The translations under genes were made by a program, and so were the position numbers. Below, piece after piece: positions 45,728-54,243 of a stretch of DNA of 64,000 bases. The notes under the pieces are model-generated. The model made no database searches, was not told the origin of the DNA, and was given only the letters and a program-made list of their open reading frames with translations. The DNA comes from Pedobacter sp. D749 (lineage in GTDB: Bacteria > Bacteroidota > Bacteroidia > Sphingobacteriales > Sphingobacteriaceae). The first letter of the stretch is position 1; each line of letters begins with the position of its first letter. The stretch covers positions 3,100,001 to 3,164,000 of the forward strand of contig NZ_CP079218.1 of NCBI RefSeq assembly GCF_019317285.1. The letters run 5' to 3'.

Positions 45728-46060
45728 GAGTTGACAACTTTAATAGCACGGTTGCACAGAAAGTTGTCAACTCTTCAAGTATTATAAGTGATATTGCCGC
45801 GGAGGCTCGGAAAACACGGAAGATGCTAAGCTGTTAGGCGCGATTGGCAGCGTTACAGGAATTAACCGAAGATTACACAGATGGATTAATGTTTTATTCA
45901 GAGTTGCCAACTTTAATGTCAAGGCGACACAGAAAATTGTCAACTCTTCAAGTATCATAAATGATCTTTGCCACAGAGACTCGGAAACACGGAAGATGCT
46001 ATGCTGTTAGGGGCGATTAGCAGCATTACAGGAATTAACCACGGATAAACACAGATAATG
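45728..46060. repeat. Tandem duplication of about 173 bp, each with a hairpin
   Basis: The unit starts at 45728 and again at 45901. Each unit begins GAGTTGaCAACTTTAAT and holds the complement AAAgTTGTCAACTC about 20 bp later (unit 1 a perfect 14-bp stem; unit 2 with two mismatches). Each also shares CTCGGAAAACACGGAAGATG and CAGGAATTAACC. No protein is encoded in any frame. The surrounding 740-bp gap (45613-46356) also holds R2 copy C (46092-46160) and R4 copy 2 (46264-46348). Confidence 0.8.
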
Positions 46061-46263
46061 AAGCGCTGTTTCTTTTTAGCAGTTATTTTGCCATCTAAAC
46101 CCGATTGACAGTGAAAGCGCCTGATCCTTCATCAGGCCTTGAACAGAAAGCGGGAAGAAACGCTAAAAAATAGCTTCTGTCTTTGCTTTTTCCAAATACA
46201 AAGGACTATTTTGAGATTGAAGCATGGAATAATCATCGTTGCAACGATGATAAATCTGCAAAT

Positions 46264-46348
46264 TCGCCCTTTCGAGTGGAATGCAACGAACTCGAGAAAT
46301 CTAAAAGATAGATCTCTCCATTTCGCTGCGCTTCAGTCGAGATGACGA
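46264..46348. repeat. Inverted repeat element R4, copy 2
   Basis: TTTCGAGTGGAATGCAACGA near the left end and CTTCAGTCGAGATGACGA at the right end match the arms of the element at 22814-22921, with a shorter loop. Confidence 0.75.
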
Positions 46349-46356
46349 TTTCTCTT

Positions 46357-46971
46357 CTAGATCTCTAACCCATACGCAGCTAACTGTGCTTTAGTATCTT
46401 TGTAATCGATATGGTGAATGCCTTTTAAACCTAAACCTTCGGCAACCTGTACAAATAACATCCGGTCATCGATATACAAACTCGTTTCTACATCGCTCTG
46501 CGAAATATCAATCGCTACCTTAAAAATATCGGCATCGGGTTTGCGGAAATGCACAAAGCTTGATGATACGAAGAAATCCACAAATTCATTTAGTTTAAAT
46601 GTATTGATGCGGTATTGGTTCAGCTCTCTGCCCTCGTTACTGATTACAGCTACTTTAAGGTTGTATTTCTTTTTTAAATCACAGATCAACTCAATCATTT
46701 CAGGATAAGGAAGTGATTTTTTGAACATGAATTCTTTAAAATCATCGTAGGTAAAGTTCCGTTCTTCGAAAAAAACAATACGTTCCAGATATTCATCAAG
46801 CGTTAGTTTACCCACCTCATAAGTATCGAAAGTAAGGTGATGGCGTTCTTCGAGATCAACAGAATCAAGATTAAAAAGCACCGAAGCCTCTCCTCTTGCA
46901 TGCCTATCCCAGCCATTGGTTAATAAAACGCCCCCTATATCGGTAAAAAGTGTGGTAATTTTCTTTTGCAT
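46357..46971 (-). CDS. HAD family hydrolase (HAD-IA subgroup)
   Basis: The 204-residue protein begins with the nucleophile motif L-F-T-D-I-G-G-V-L-L (Asp about residue 11). It has S-N-E-G-R for motif II near residue 118, K-P-D-A-D-I-F near 146 with the motif III Lys, and I-D-D-R near 167 for motif IV. The second Asp of the DxDx motif is Gly in the first motif, as in YihX-like members, though acid/base function could be altered. Nucleotide or sugar phosphate substrates are possible. It lies 9 bp after the mgtE stop on the same strand. Confidence 0.9.
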   Translation of the reverse strand: MQKKITTLFTDIGGVLLTNGWDRHARGEASVLFNLDSVDLEERHHLTFDTYEVGKLTLDEYLERIVFFEERNFTYDDFKEFMFKKSLPYPEMIELICDLKKKYNLKVAVISNEGRELNQYRINTFKLNEFVDFFVSSSFVHFRKPDADIFKVAIDISQSDVETSLYIDDRMLFVQVAEGLGLKGIHHIDYKDTKAQLAAYGLEI

Positions 46972-46980
46972 GATTTAAAT

Positions 46981-48357
46981 TTAAAGTAAAACGCCTTTTA
47001 AAATTAATACGGCTACGCTGAAATAGATTACAATTCCAGTCACATCAACCATGGTGGCTACAAATGGTGCTGATGATGTTGCAGGATCGAGTTTCAGTTT
47101 TTTCAATATGATTGGCATCATCGAACCAATTAAACTGCCCCACAACACAATGCCAACCAGGGTAAAAAAGATGGTAGCTGCAATTAAAAACCAATGTGGC
47201 CCATAATTATAGAGATGTAACTGTTGCCAGGTTATAATGCGGATAAAACCAATGGTGCCTAAAATGATGCCCAGCAAGGCTCCGGAAACAAGCTCGCGGC
47301 GCATCACCCGCCACCATTCGGCAATGGTTACCTCGCCTAAAGCCATGGCCTGGATAATTAATGTTGAAGCCTGGGAACCACTATTCCCCCCGCTACTCAT
47401 AATCAATGGAATAAAAAGCGATAACACTACTGCCTTTTCGAGTTCAATTTCGAAATGTTGCATGGCTGTTGCGGTTAACATTTCGCCTAAAAATAGCACA
47501 ATTAGCCAGCCTGCACGTTTTTTTACCAGTTTTAGGATCGGGATATCGAGATAAGGTTCATCCAGAGCCTCTGTACCCCCGATTTTGTGCATATCTTCAG
47601 TGTACTCTTCGTTGGCAATCCACAAAATATCATCTACCGTAACAATACCTAAAAGAATGTTATTCTCATCTACTACCGGTAAAGCCACCCGGTTATTCAT
47701 CCTGAAGATGTTAATTGCATCTTCCTGAGGATCGTTTGCTTTAAGTGCAATAAAACGTTTATCGGTTAATTCACCAATAATAGCTTCAGGATCGGCCAGT
47801 AAAACCTCACGAATCCTGATATCATCTAACAATACCCCATCTTTGTCGATTACATAAACGACATCGATGGTTTCGGAGTTTTTACCATAACGCCTGATGT
47901 GCGCCAAAACATGGGTAATAGACCATTCTGGTTTTACAGCGATGTAATCGGGTGTCATTAAACGGCCGATACTATCTTCTTTGTAGCCTAAAAGTGCGAG
48001 CGATTCTTTACGTTCTTCGGGTGGCAAAAGGGTGATCATTTTTTTAACCACATCGCCTTTTAATTCGCTAAAAAGTGCGGTACGATCATCGGGTGGCAGA
48101 TCTTTGATGATCTGATTGAGTTTATTGCCCGAAAGTTTTTTTATGATACGTTCCTGCGTAGGAAAATCCAGGATCCTGAATACGTTTACTGCCCTGTTGA
48201 GGGATAAGGTTTCTATAAACTTAGCTGCATATTGTGGGAGTTCATCTATCAGTTCTTCAACATCCGAAATATTCAGTTGATCCAGATACTGCTTTAACGC
48301 CTTATCATTCTCTTTTTCAAGTAGTTCCTGAATTTCTTCCACAACCATTTCTTCCAT
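46981..48357 (-). CDS. mgtE: Magnesium transporter MgtE
   Basis: The 458-residue protein has an N-terminal helical domain with L-P-P-D-D-R near residue 87, two CBS domains (about 140-255), then five membrane helices. The channel motif S-S-G-G-N-S-G-S-Q-A-S lies near 323, and D-P-A-T-S-S-A-P-F near 418. MgtE is gated by magnesium through the N- and CBS domains. Length matches the family. The HAD gene follows closely and may be co-transcribed. Confidence 0.96.
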   Translation of the reverse strand: MEEMVVEEIQELLEKENDKALKQYLDQLNISDVEELIDELPQYAAKFIETLSLNRAVNVFRILDFPTQERIIKKLSGNKLNQIIKDLPPDDRTALFSELKGDVVKKMITLLPPEERKESLALLGYKEDSIGRLMTPDYIAVKPEWSITHVLAHIRRYGKNSETIDVVYVIDKDGVLLDDIRIREVLLADPEAIIGELTDKRFIALKANDPQEDAINIFRMNNRVALPVVDENNILLGIVTVDDILWIANEEYTEDMHKIGGTEALDEPYLDIPILKLVKKRAGWLIVLFLGEMLTATAMQHFEIELEKAVVLSLFIPLIMSSGGNSGSQASTLIIQAMALGEVTIAEWWRVMRRELVSGALLGIILGTIGFIRIITWQQLHLYNYGPHWFLIAATIFFTLVGIVLWGSLIGSMMPIILKKLKLDPATSSAPFVATMVDVTGIVIYFSVAVLILKGVLL

Positions 48358-48662
48358 ACACAGCTATTTAATTTGTTACATGCCTAAACCTTTATTAACG
48401 GTTCGCAAAGGTGCATTTTTATTTCCTAAAAAGCCAACCTAAGCATTTAAAAACCGCGAACCGAACAGCCGAATTTAAAAATAGGAATGCATAAAGCCAA
48501 CATACAGGAATGTAAGGGCAATGATTTAATCATTTTTTAACATAAAAGATATCTCAACGGCAGGAAGTTTCTTTTGTTAAGCATTTGATGGTTAAGAACA
48601 AGCTTTTTTTAATGAAATAGTATTGAAAATTAATAAACCACAAGATTATTACGGTACAATCA

Positions 48663-48826
48663 ATAGTCCTGATCTATTCAACTCTATTAAAACTCCCATC
48701 ATAATATCAACACTGTCCTTTTTCACTAGCTTCAGCGTATCTTTTCTATTGAAAAATTCAGTTTGTTTTTTCTTTACCAGATAAAAAATAAACGTAAAAA
48801 GAAATTTATAAAAATCTTATTTCTAT
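48663..48826 (-). pseudogene. Possible coding relic without a start codon
   Basis: On the minus strand about 50 codons run between stops, reading in part T-E-F-F-N-R-K-D-T-L-K-L-V-K-K-D and I-M-M-G-V-L-I-E-L-N-R-S-G-L-L-I. The composition is protein-like, but no start codon suits and no family is recognised. In AT-rich DNA this could be chance. Confidence 0.2.
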
Positions 48827-49161
48827 AAAAAGCTTAAAATAAAGCAATAACAGACAAAACAAAAGAGTTTGCCCCCTAATCTTTATCAGATTACCCCTCA
48901 CTACGAGCGCCTTTTTATGCTTAATTTGTTTTAACCAAGTATAAAAATGACAGATCCTGATATCCCAATTGCCAAATGGATATTACTGGTTGCAGGCAAT
49001 TAAAATTGACATAACCAGTTTTTTGAAATCACAAAACTTTTTAACCGATTATGAGAAACTAAATTATGCTACAAAGCTCCCAATTACCAGTGTAACAGCG
49101 GCAATCTTCTCTGAATTCTGAAATCAATTAAGATCATTTTAAAGCATGCATTCATAGTAAA

Positions 49162-49201
49162 AAAGAGGGGCTCAACTAAATGAGTTGCATATGCCCTCTT
49201 T
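49162..49201. other. Strong stem-loop upstream of the ricin-domain gene
   Basis: AAAGAGGGGC...GCCCTCTTT forms a stem with an inner CAACT/AGTTG stem. A short T-stretch follows on the plus strand. It may end an unseen transcript or lie in the leader of the next gene. Confidence 0.5.
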
Positions 49202-49257
49202 AAAATAACCAAACGAACAGATACATATGCCTGTTCATTCACCTTTACCTAAATTTT

Positions 49258-50337
49258 ATGAAAACAAAATTTTCTACCTCAGTTCCGTTTGGCATCTTTA
49301 TGCTTGGAATTCTTTTATTTGCAGGCAGTTGCAGAAAATCCGAGTTACCGAACTCAGACAACATCAAAGATCCGCTTTCGATAAAGGGAAAACTAAGTGC
49401 AATACCGCCTAACGAAACCGCTCTATCAGTCACTAATGGTACTTTTTACATTGTGAACCGCAAAAGCGGAAAAGTTCTGGATGTTGGTGGATTTCAGACT
49501 GCAGATGGCGCCAATGTTTCCCAGTACGGAGGTACAGGCGGAACAAATCAAAAATGGAATTTAACCCTACTTTCCGGTGGCTACTATACGATTATTGGCG
49601 TGCATAGTTCTAAAGGGTTACAGGTTGATCAGGCAGGAACAGCCGATGGAAACAATGTAAACATAGCTACCTACTCCGGAGCAACAAACCAGCAATGGCT
49701 ATTTACATCACTTGGCAACGGCTATTATCGTATTGTAAACAGGAACAGCGGCAAGGACCTTGAAGTTGCAAATCAGTCTATCGATGATGGTGCTAATGTC
49801 GACCAATTGAGTTATGGAGGCGGAGAGAACCAGCAATGGTCTTTACTAACGGTTAATGCAACCGGCCAATTGAGTTGGGTACTTAACAGCACCGGAGTAC
49901 CTGCCGATGTAGTGACACGCATTACTAATGCCATGAATGATGCCTGTTCGAGGTATAATGCAGGTGCTAACTGGCCATCGCGCACACTTACGGTACAATA
50001 TAACACAGGTGTACCTACAGCCGACGGCAGTACAAATGGAAATATACGATTCGGTGCTAACACCAGTTACCAGAATGTGCGTACGGCAATGCACGAAATT
50101 GCACATACTTATGGGGTTGGTTTGAGCAGCGGATGGACATCAAATACCTCTACAGGCGACTTCCTGGGAGCTAATACAACTTCACTGATTAAGATTTTTG
50201 ATGGTCAAAGTGGTGTTATACATACCGGAGGCGGGCATTTTTGGCCTTACGGTTTAAACTATGACAATGAATGGAGCGAAACAAATGCCTTTAGACATGT
50301 AAAATTAGTTTTTGCCATGCGATCGGACGGGATGTAG
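49258..50337 (+). CDS. Ricin-type lectin lipoprotein with HEXXH domain
   Basis: The 359-residue product starts with a lipoprotein signal ending L-F-A-G-S-C-R. A ricin B-type beta-trefoil (about residues 55-200) carries three Q-x-W marks: N-Q-K-W-N near 100, N-Q-Q-W-L near 143 and N-Q-Q-W-S near 196. A C-terminal domain then contains M-H-E-I-A-H-T-Y-G-V-G near 282, a zinc-peptidase-like HEXXH. It is likely a surface protein that binds carbohydrate and may cut protein or glycan. Whether the zinc domain is active is unknown. No operon partner is clear. Confidence 0.85.
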   Translation: MKTKFSTSVPFGIFMLGILLFAGSCRKSELPNSDNIKDPLSIKGKLSAIPPNETALSVTNGTFYIVNRKSGKVLDVGGFQTADGANVSQYGGTGGTNQKWNLTLLSGGYYTIIGVHSSKGLQVDQAGTADGNNVNIATYSGATNQQWLFTSLGNGYYRIVNRNSGKDLEVANQSIDDGANVDQLSYGGGENQQWSLLTVNATGQLSWVLNSTGVPADVVTRITNAMNDACSRYNAGANWPSRTLTVQYNTGVPTADGSTNGNIRFGANTSYQNVRTAMHEIAHTYGVGLSSGWTSNTSTGDFLGANTTSLIKIFDGQSGVIHTGGGHFWPYGLNYDNEWSETNAFRHVKLVFAMRSDGM

Positions 50338-50365
50338 CACAAAAGATTAAAGATCTTAACCAGAC

Positions 50366-50405
50366 GACCGGCCAGATATCGGATTTAAATATCTGGCCGG
50401 TCTTT
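50366..50405 (+). terminator. Terminator of the ricin-domain gene
   Basis: GACCGGCCAGATAT pairs with ATATCTGGCCGGTC around a 10-nt loop, followed by CTTTAAAC. The 14-bp GC-rich stem makes it a strong candidate despite the short T-run. Confidence 0.75.
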
Positions 50406-50464
50406 AAACAATTAATATCAGGCAGAACCTAAAACCAAGATCTGGTTTTTCGCGTTAATACGTT

Positions 50465-50746
50465 ATGGAAAATAATAATATTCAGGAATACTTTACTACT
50501 TATATTGAACTACTTGATAAAATCCATACCCTTGGCCATGAAATTGATGCATCAGTTATCGAAACCGATATACAGGACATCATCGAAAAGAGGTCGAAGT
50601 ACAAAGCGAGAATGCAAATGGTGAGAAATAAATTGATTATGGCATTAAAGGATAAAGGAAACAAATACCCCGTCCATAATGCTTTAGCTCAAAAAAACAC
50701 GCTGCTTTCTGTGATAGATGGTAAATTGGAATTTAATGAAGAATGA
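50465..50746 (+). CDS. Hypothetical helical protein
   Basis: The 93-residue protein is rich in charged residues, with predicted helices at about 5-30 and 38-68 (Q-D-I-I-E-K-R-S-K-Y-K-A-R-M-Q-M-V-R-N-K). It has no signal peptide, membrane helix or known motif. The start ATG follows an AT-rich leader. I do not recognise it. Confidence 0.55.
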   Translation: MENNNIQEYFTTYIELLDKIHTLGHEIDASVIETDIQDIIEKRSKYKARMQMVRNKLIMALKDKGNKYPVHNALAQKNTLLSVIDGKLEFNEE

Positions 50747-51095
50747 TAGCTCATTGCCATGGCGAACTATAACTTACTGTATATTGCATGCCTTGGTTAT
50801 ACGCAAAATGTTTAAGTAGTAAATCGATAATTCGTCTGCGCGCGCAAACGCCTCTACAACCATAGGGCTCTGTACCGATCGGTGTCAGCAACAAAGTTGT
50901 ACGCTCCAAAATAATCTGTTTAGACTAAACTTTTATTCTGGGATTGGCATGCTTATCATCACTAAATGCACCTTTTATATACAAAACGCTGATATTACGG
51001 TGGATTTTCCGAATAAAGACTGAATGAAAATAAGTGTATTTTTTTTATTGAAAATGCAAAAAAAATAAGTTTTCAAATCCTATATTTGCAGCCTT
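50747..51095. other. Gene-free region before tRNA-Arg
   Basis: No gene is evident. A GC-richer island at about 50830-50900 holds TGCGCGCGCAAACGCCTCTA and the palindrome ACCGATCGGT (50874-50883). The minus strand is open over it, but no known protein is recognised. A TATATTTG promoter box at 51081-51088 serves the tRNA. Confidence 0.45.
51081..51088 (+). promoter_or_regulatory. -7 box of tRNA-Arg
   Basis: TATATTTG, a full match to TAnnTTTG, lies 7 bp before the mature tRNA 5' end, so the leader is very short. Confidence 0.6.
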
Positions 51096-51170
51096 GCTCC
51101 CGTAGTTCAATGGATAGAATTATGGTTTCCGGTACCATCGATATGAGTTCGAATCTCGTCGGGAGCACCA
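51096..51170 (+). tRNA. tRNA-Arg, anticodon CCG
   Basis: The cloverleaf folds as acceptor stem GCTCCCG/CGGGAGC, D stem GTTC/GAAT, anticodon stem ATGGT/ACCAT and T stem ATGAG/CTCGT with loop TTCGAAT. The anticodon loop TTCCGGT places CCG at positions 34-36, which reads arginine codon CGG. The 3' CCA is encoded. This tRNA is a common integration target, and a recombinase relic begins 86 bp downstream. Confidence 0.93.
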
Positions 51171-51209
51171 AACGAGACAAATCAGTTTTTACACTGTTTG
51201 TCTCGTTTT
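51171..51209 (+). terminator. Terminator of tRNA-Arg
   Basis: AAACGAGACAAA pairs with TTTGTCTCGTTT around a 15-nt loop, then T-rich sequence follows. Confidence 0.85.
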
Positions 51210-51255
51210 TATTTTACGCAAATCGCTATTAATCAGCCGAATTAACTCAACACTT

Positions 51256-51602
51256 TTATTCAATCCAGGTGTTTACTGGTTTAAGATTTGCTAATGCTTT
51301 TTCAAAGACCTTATTGGCTTTTACTGCATTAATTCTAAATCGACATGACGAAATACATGATAATAGAAATAGCTTCTGTATTTTCCTTTTGATGAGCAGC
51401 CAGTCAGGTTTTTTCCGCAAGAAGAGCATAATAAGAATTCGCCTAAAGGGAGTTGTTCAGGACTTATAATACTTCCCCGGTTATAGAGCTTCATAACATC
51501 CATTGTATACTTAACTAATAGTGACCCCTCCATTTCAGTGCAAAGTGGCCGCCAAATGGATTGCCGAGTAAATACAATATTGAAAAAACGAGGCTGTATC
51601 AA
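51256..51602 (-). pseudogene. Relic of a serine recombinase (zinc-ribbon and C-terminal part)
   Basis: The minus strand reads L-P-L-G-E-F-L-L-C-S-S-C-G-K-N-L-T-G, the typical zinc-ribbon entry of large serine recombinases. It continues K-G-K-Y-R-S-Y-F-Y-Y-H. Near 51345 the frame shifts and resumes as C-R-F-R-I-N-A-V-K-A-N-K-V-F-E-K-A-L to a stop at 51256-51258, as such recombinases do. The resolvase domain is missing. This is a decayed integrase beside a tRNA gene, so a mobile element was probably once here. Confidence 0.7.
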
Positions 51603-51780
51603 AAAGATTTAAGCAGGCTTCACTAAGCAAATTATATTTTGATACGTCGTCATTCCCAATTTAATTGGGAATCCTAATGCTATTTCAAAGTGCTTTAAGA
51701 TTCCCGCCTGCGCGAGAATGACGGGAAACGAAATAAAATTCTGAACTTAAAGCTATATTTTACTTTTGATACAGCCTCGT
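51588..51780. mobile_element. MITE-like element with 17-bp terminal inverted repeats
   Basis: ACGAGGCTGTATCAAAA at 51588-51604 is perfectly complementary to the right end at 51764-51780. Inside lies a second inverted pair, CGTCATTC / GAATGACG, around a GGGAAT stem. It encodes no protein, and no target-site duplication is clear. It lies between the recombinase relic and the GH3 gene, with its right end only 3 bp from the GH3 stop codon. Confidence 0.75.
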
Positions 51781-51783
51781 ATA

Positions 51784-54231
51784 TTATTTACTTTTCAGCT
51801 CGCTAATTGGAGCAATTAATGCAAATGCTTTATGCACTTTTTCCACTTCCAGTTCTTGCGGCAAAGAGAATTCAGCAGTTTGTTTTATATTTAAAGATGA
51901 TGAGCCAATAGCCACTTTATAGGTTCCAGTTTCAGCAATCCAGGCACTTTTACTTTCCATAAACGAGGCTAAATCTTTCGCAGACAGGGTTAACGGTAAA
52001 GTTTCTGACTGGCCAGGTTTAAGTAGCCTGGTTTTAGCAAAAGCTTTAAGTTCTTCTACGGGTTTATCAATATTTTGATGTGGTGCTGAAAGATACAATT
52101 GTACAATTTCTTTACCGGCAACCTTACCAGTATTTTTTACCGTAATGAATGCGTTTAACTTTCCATTAAAAGTTTTGCTACTCAATTTAAGGTCGGTATA
52201 TTCAAAATTTGTATAAGACAGACCATAACCAAATTCAAACGACGGTTTTACCTTAAATGTATTGAAATAGCGATAACCTACATAAATCCCCTCTTCATAA
52301 GTTACATTTTCTGGATTCGCGATAGGTGTGCCCAGCCAGTTTTTAGCCGATGGCGTATCTTCATATTTTATGGGAAAAGTCATCGTTAGTTTACCCGATG
52401 GATTTACTTTTCCAGAGAGAATATCTGCAACAGAATTTCCTCCCTCCTGGCCTGGCTGCCACGATAATAAAATCGCATCAACTTTATCTTTCCATCTAGC
52501 AGTTTCAATTACCCCACCAATATTTAAAATTACCACTACTTTTTTCCCTTTTGCATGGAAAGCCTCGCTTACATTATTAATTAGGGTTACTTCATCTGCA
52601 GCAAGGTTAAAATCGTTATCAACCGTTCTATCCCCTCCTTCACCGGAGTTTCTGCCAATCGTAATAATGGCCAGTTCTGTAGTTTCTGCTTTTTTAGCAA
52701 TGAGTTCTTTGTTTAATTCAAGTTCTGGTAATCTTTGTGGCAAAGCCAAAATACCACGTTCTTTACGGCTCTCCAATTCTGCAGCTTTTTCTTTTGCAAC
52801 AAATGGAGTGTACAATGTTTTCAGTTCGGCATCTAATTGATAACCACCTTTTTCTAAACCTTCTATCAAGGAAACGGTGTATGCCTCATTTACATCGCCA
52901 CTTCCGGTACCACCGGCAATAAAATCATAAGAAGTTACGCCAAAGGCCGAAATTGCTTTTGCCTTGGCAGTGTAGGGCAATAAGTTATTGTTGTTTTTAA
53001 GCAAAATCATTCCTTCAGCGGCAGCATTTCTGGTTACTTCTGCATTTGCTTTAAGGTTAGGCTTGTTGCTATATTTGTATTTGGCTATGGTTGGTGATTT
53101 AAAAACCAATTCTAAAATCCTCTTGAGATTGGTATCAACTACAGACTTAGAAAGTTTTCCGTTTTTCATGTTTTCTAAAATGGCTGCTTTTTGCGCAGGA
53201 AGCCCTGGCATGAGCAGGTCGTTACCAGCCTCTAGTTGTGCTACCACATTGCTTGTTCCTGCTTTTAAAGCATTGAAACCAGCGTAACCACCAAACCAGT
53301 CGGTCATTACAATACCTTTAAATCCCCATTCATCACGGAGGATATCGGTCAAAAGATCTTTTCTTGCAGAGGTGTAGGTTCCATTGATCAGATTATAAGA
53401 TGACATCACCGTCCAGGGATTTGATTCTTTAACGGTAATCTCAAAACCTTTCAGATAAAGCTCCCGCATGGTCCTTTCGGTGATGTGCTCATTGATGGAT
53501 AGACGATTGGTTTCCTGGTTGTTTGCCGCAAAGTGTTTGATCGAAGTACCAACCCCATTAGATTGGATACCGTTAACCATCGCAGCTGCAATTTTACCGG
53601 CAATTAGGGGATCTTCGGAGTAATACTCAAAGTTACGTCCATTTAACGGGTTGCGGTGGATGTTTAAAGCAGGTGCCAAAAGCACATCAACACCATATTC
53701 TTTCACTTCGTTACCCATGGCTTTACCAACACTTTGAATCAATTCTGGATTCCAGGTCGAAGCCAATGCAGTACCCACGGGAAAAGCGGTACAGTAATAG
53801 GTATTTTTATCGTTATCACGGATGGGTTTAATACGCAGTCCGGCTGGGCCATCGGCCACAATAATTTCAGGGATGCCCAACCGCTTAATTTTGTAAGTAC
53901 CGCCAGCAGCACCCGGCACCCGGCCTTCAATGGCGCCAACAACTGGTGTAAGTCCGTCGAAACCAGGCATTCCCGTACCCATCAGCATTGATGCTTTTTC
54001 TTCATCGGTCATTTTGCTGATCAGATCATCAATCCGTTCGCTTATCGGAAGCCTGTAATCTTCATACTTATCCAGTTTACCGTTCCTGTTCATATCTTCA
54101 AAGGTAAAACCGTTTATGGTTAAGGTTGGGTTTTTTCCATTTGTGGAAGCATTTTTCCAGGAGATATTGGCAAATACCAATACCCCCATCAGCGAAAGCT
54201 TAAGCACCCCGTTAACATGGTTCTTTTTCAT
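51784..54231 (-). CDS. Exported GH3 beta-glucosidase-type enzyme (a)
   Basis: The 815-residue enzyme has a signal-like N-terminus. An EF-hand-like loop, D-M-N-R-N-G-K-L-D-K-Y-E, follows at residues 46-57, before the catalytic domain. The GH3 barrel has A-D-G-P-A-G-L-R near 128, K-H-F-A-A-N-N-Q near 236, and the nucleophile D311 in V-M-T-D-W-F. The alpha/beta sandwich and a fibronectin-like C-terminal domain (about 640-780) follow. It probably releases sugars from beta-glucosides. It is last of four genes in a minus-strand operon. Confidence 0.93.
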   Translation of the reverse strand: MKKNHVNGVLKLSLMGVLVFANISWKNASTNGKNPTLTINGFTFEDMNRNGKLDKYEDYRLPISERIDDLISKMTDEEKASMLMGTGMPGFDGLTPVVGAIEGRVPGAAGGTYKIKRLGIPEIIVADGPAGLRIKPIRDNDKNTYYCTAFPVGTALASTWNPELIQSVGKAMGNEVKEYGVDVLLAPALNIHRNPLNGRNFEYYSEDPLIAGKIAAAMVNGIQSNGVGTSIKHFAANNQETNRLSINEHITERTMRELYLKGFEITVKESNPWTVMSSYNLINGTYTSARKDLLTDILRDEWGFKGIVMTDWFGGYAGFNALKAGTSNVVAQLEAGNDLLMPGLPAQKAAILENMKNGKLSKSVVDTNLKRILELVFKSPTIAKYKYSNKPNLKANAEVTRNAAAEGMILLKNNNNLLPYTAKAKAISAFGVTSYDFIAGGTGSGDVNEAYTVSLIEGLEKGGYQLDAELKTLYTPFVAKEKAAELESRKERGILALPQRLPELELNKELIAKKAETTELAIITIGRNSGEGGDRTVDNDFNLAADEVTLINNVSEAFHAKGKKVVVILNIGGVIETARWKDKVDAILLSWQPGQEGGNSVADILSGKVNPSGKLTMTFPIKYEDTPSAKNWLGTPIANPENVTYEEGIYVGYRYFNTFKVKPSFEFGYGLSYTNFEYTDLKLSSKTFNGKLNAFITVKNTGKVAGKEIVQLYLSAPHQNIDKPVEELKAFAKTRLLKPGQSETLPLTLSAKDLASFMESKSAWIAETGTYKVAIGSSSLNIKQTAEFSLPQELEVEKVHKAFALIAPISELKSK

Positions 54232-54243
54232 AATCTATATTTA

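Larger units (their letters stand above)
48358..49257. other. 900-bp AT-rich gap, mostly gene-free
   Basis: No intact gene is seen. A strong two-step stem-loop occupies 49162-49201 (AAAGAGGG with CCCTCTTT outside, CAACT with AGTTG inside), about 57 bp upstream of the ricin-domain gene. A minus-strand open stretch at about 48663-48826 could be a coding relic. A smaller hairpin, TAATCT-TTATC-AGATTA, is near 48880. Confidence 0.5.

Noticed and set aside
50790..50920. Possible gene on the minus strand before tRNA-Arg
   Set aside because: The frame is open but has no start and no recognisable family. It covers a GC-rich repeat-like island.
51269..51469. Plus-strand 66-residue frame after tRNA-Arg
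   Set aside because: The opposite strand reads as a serine recombinase relic, so this frame is its shadow.
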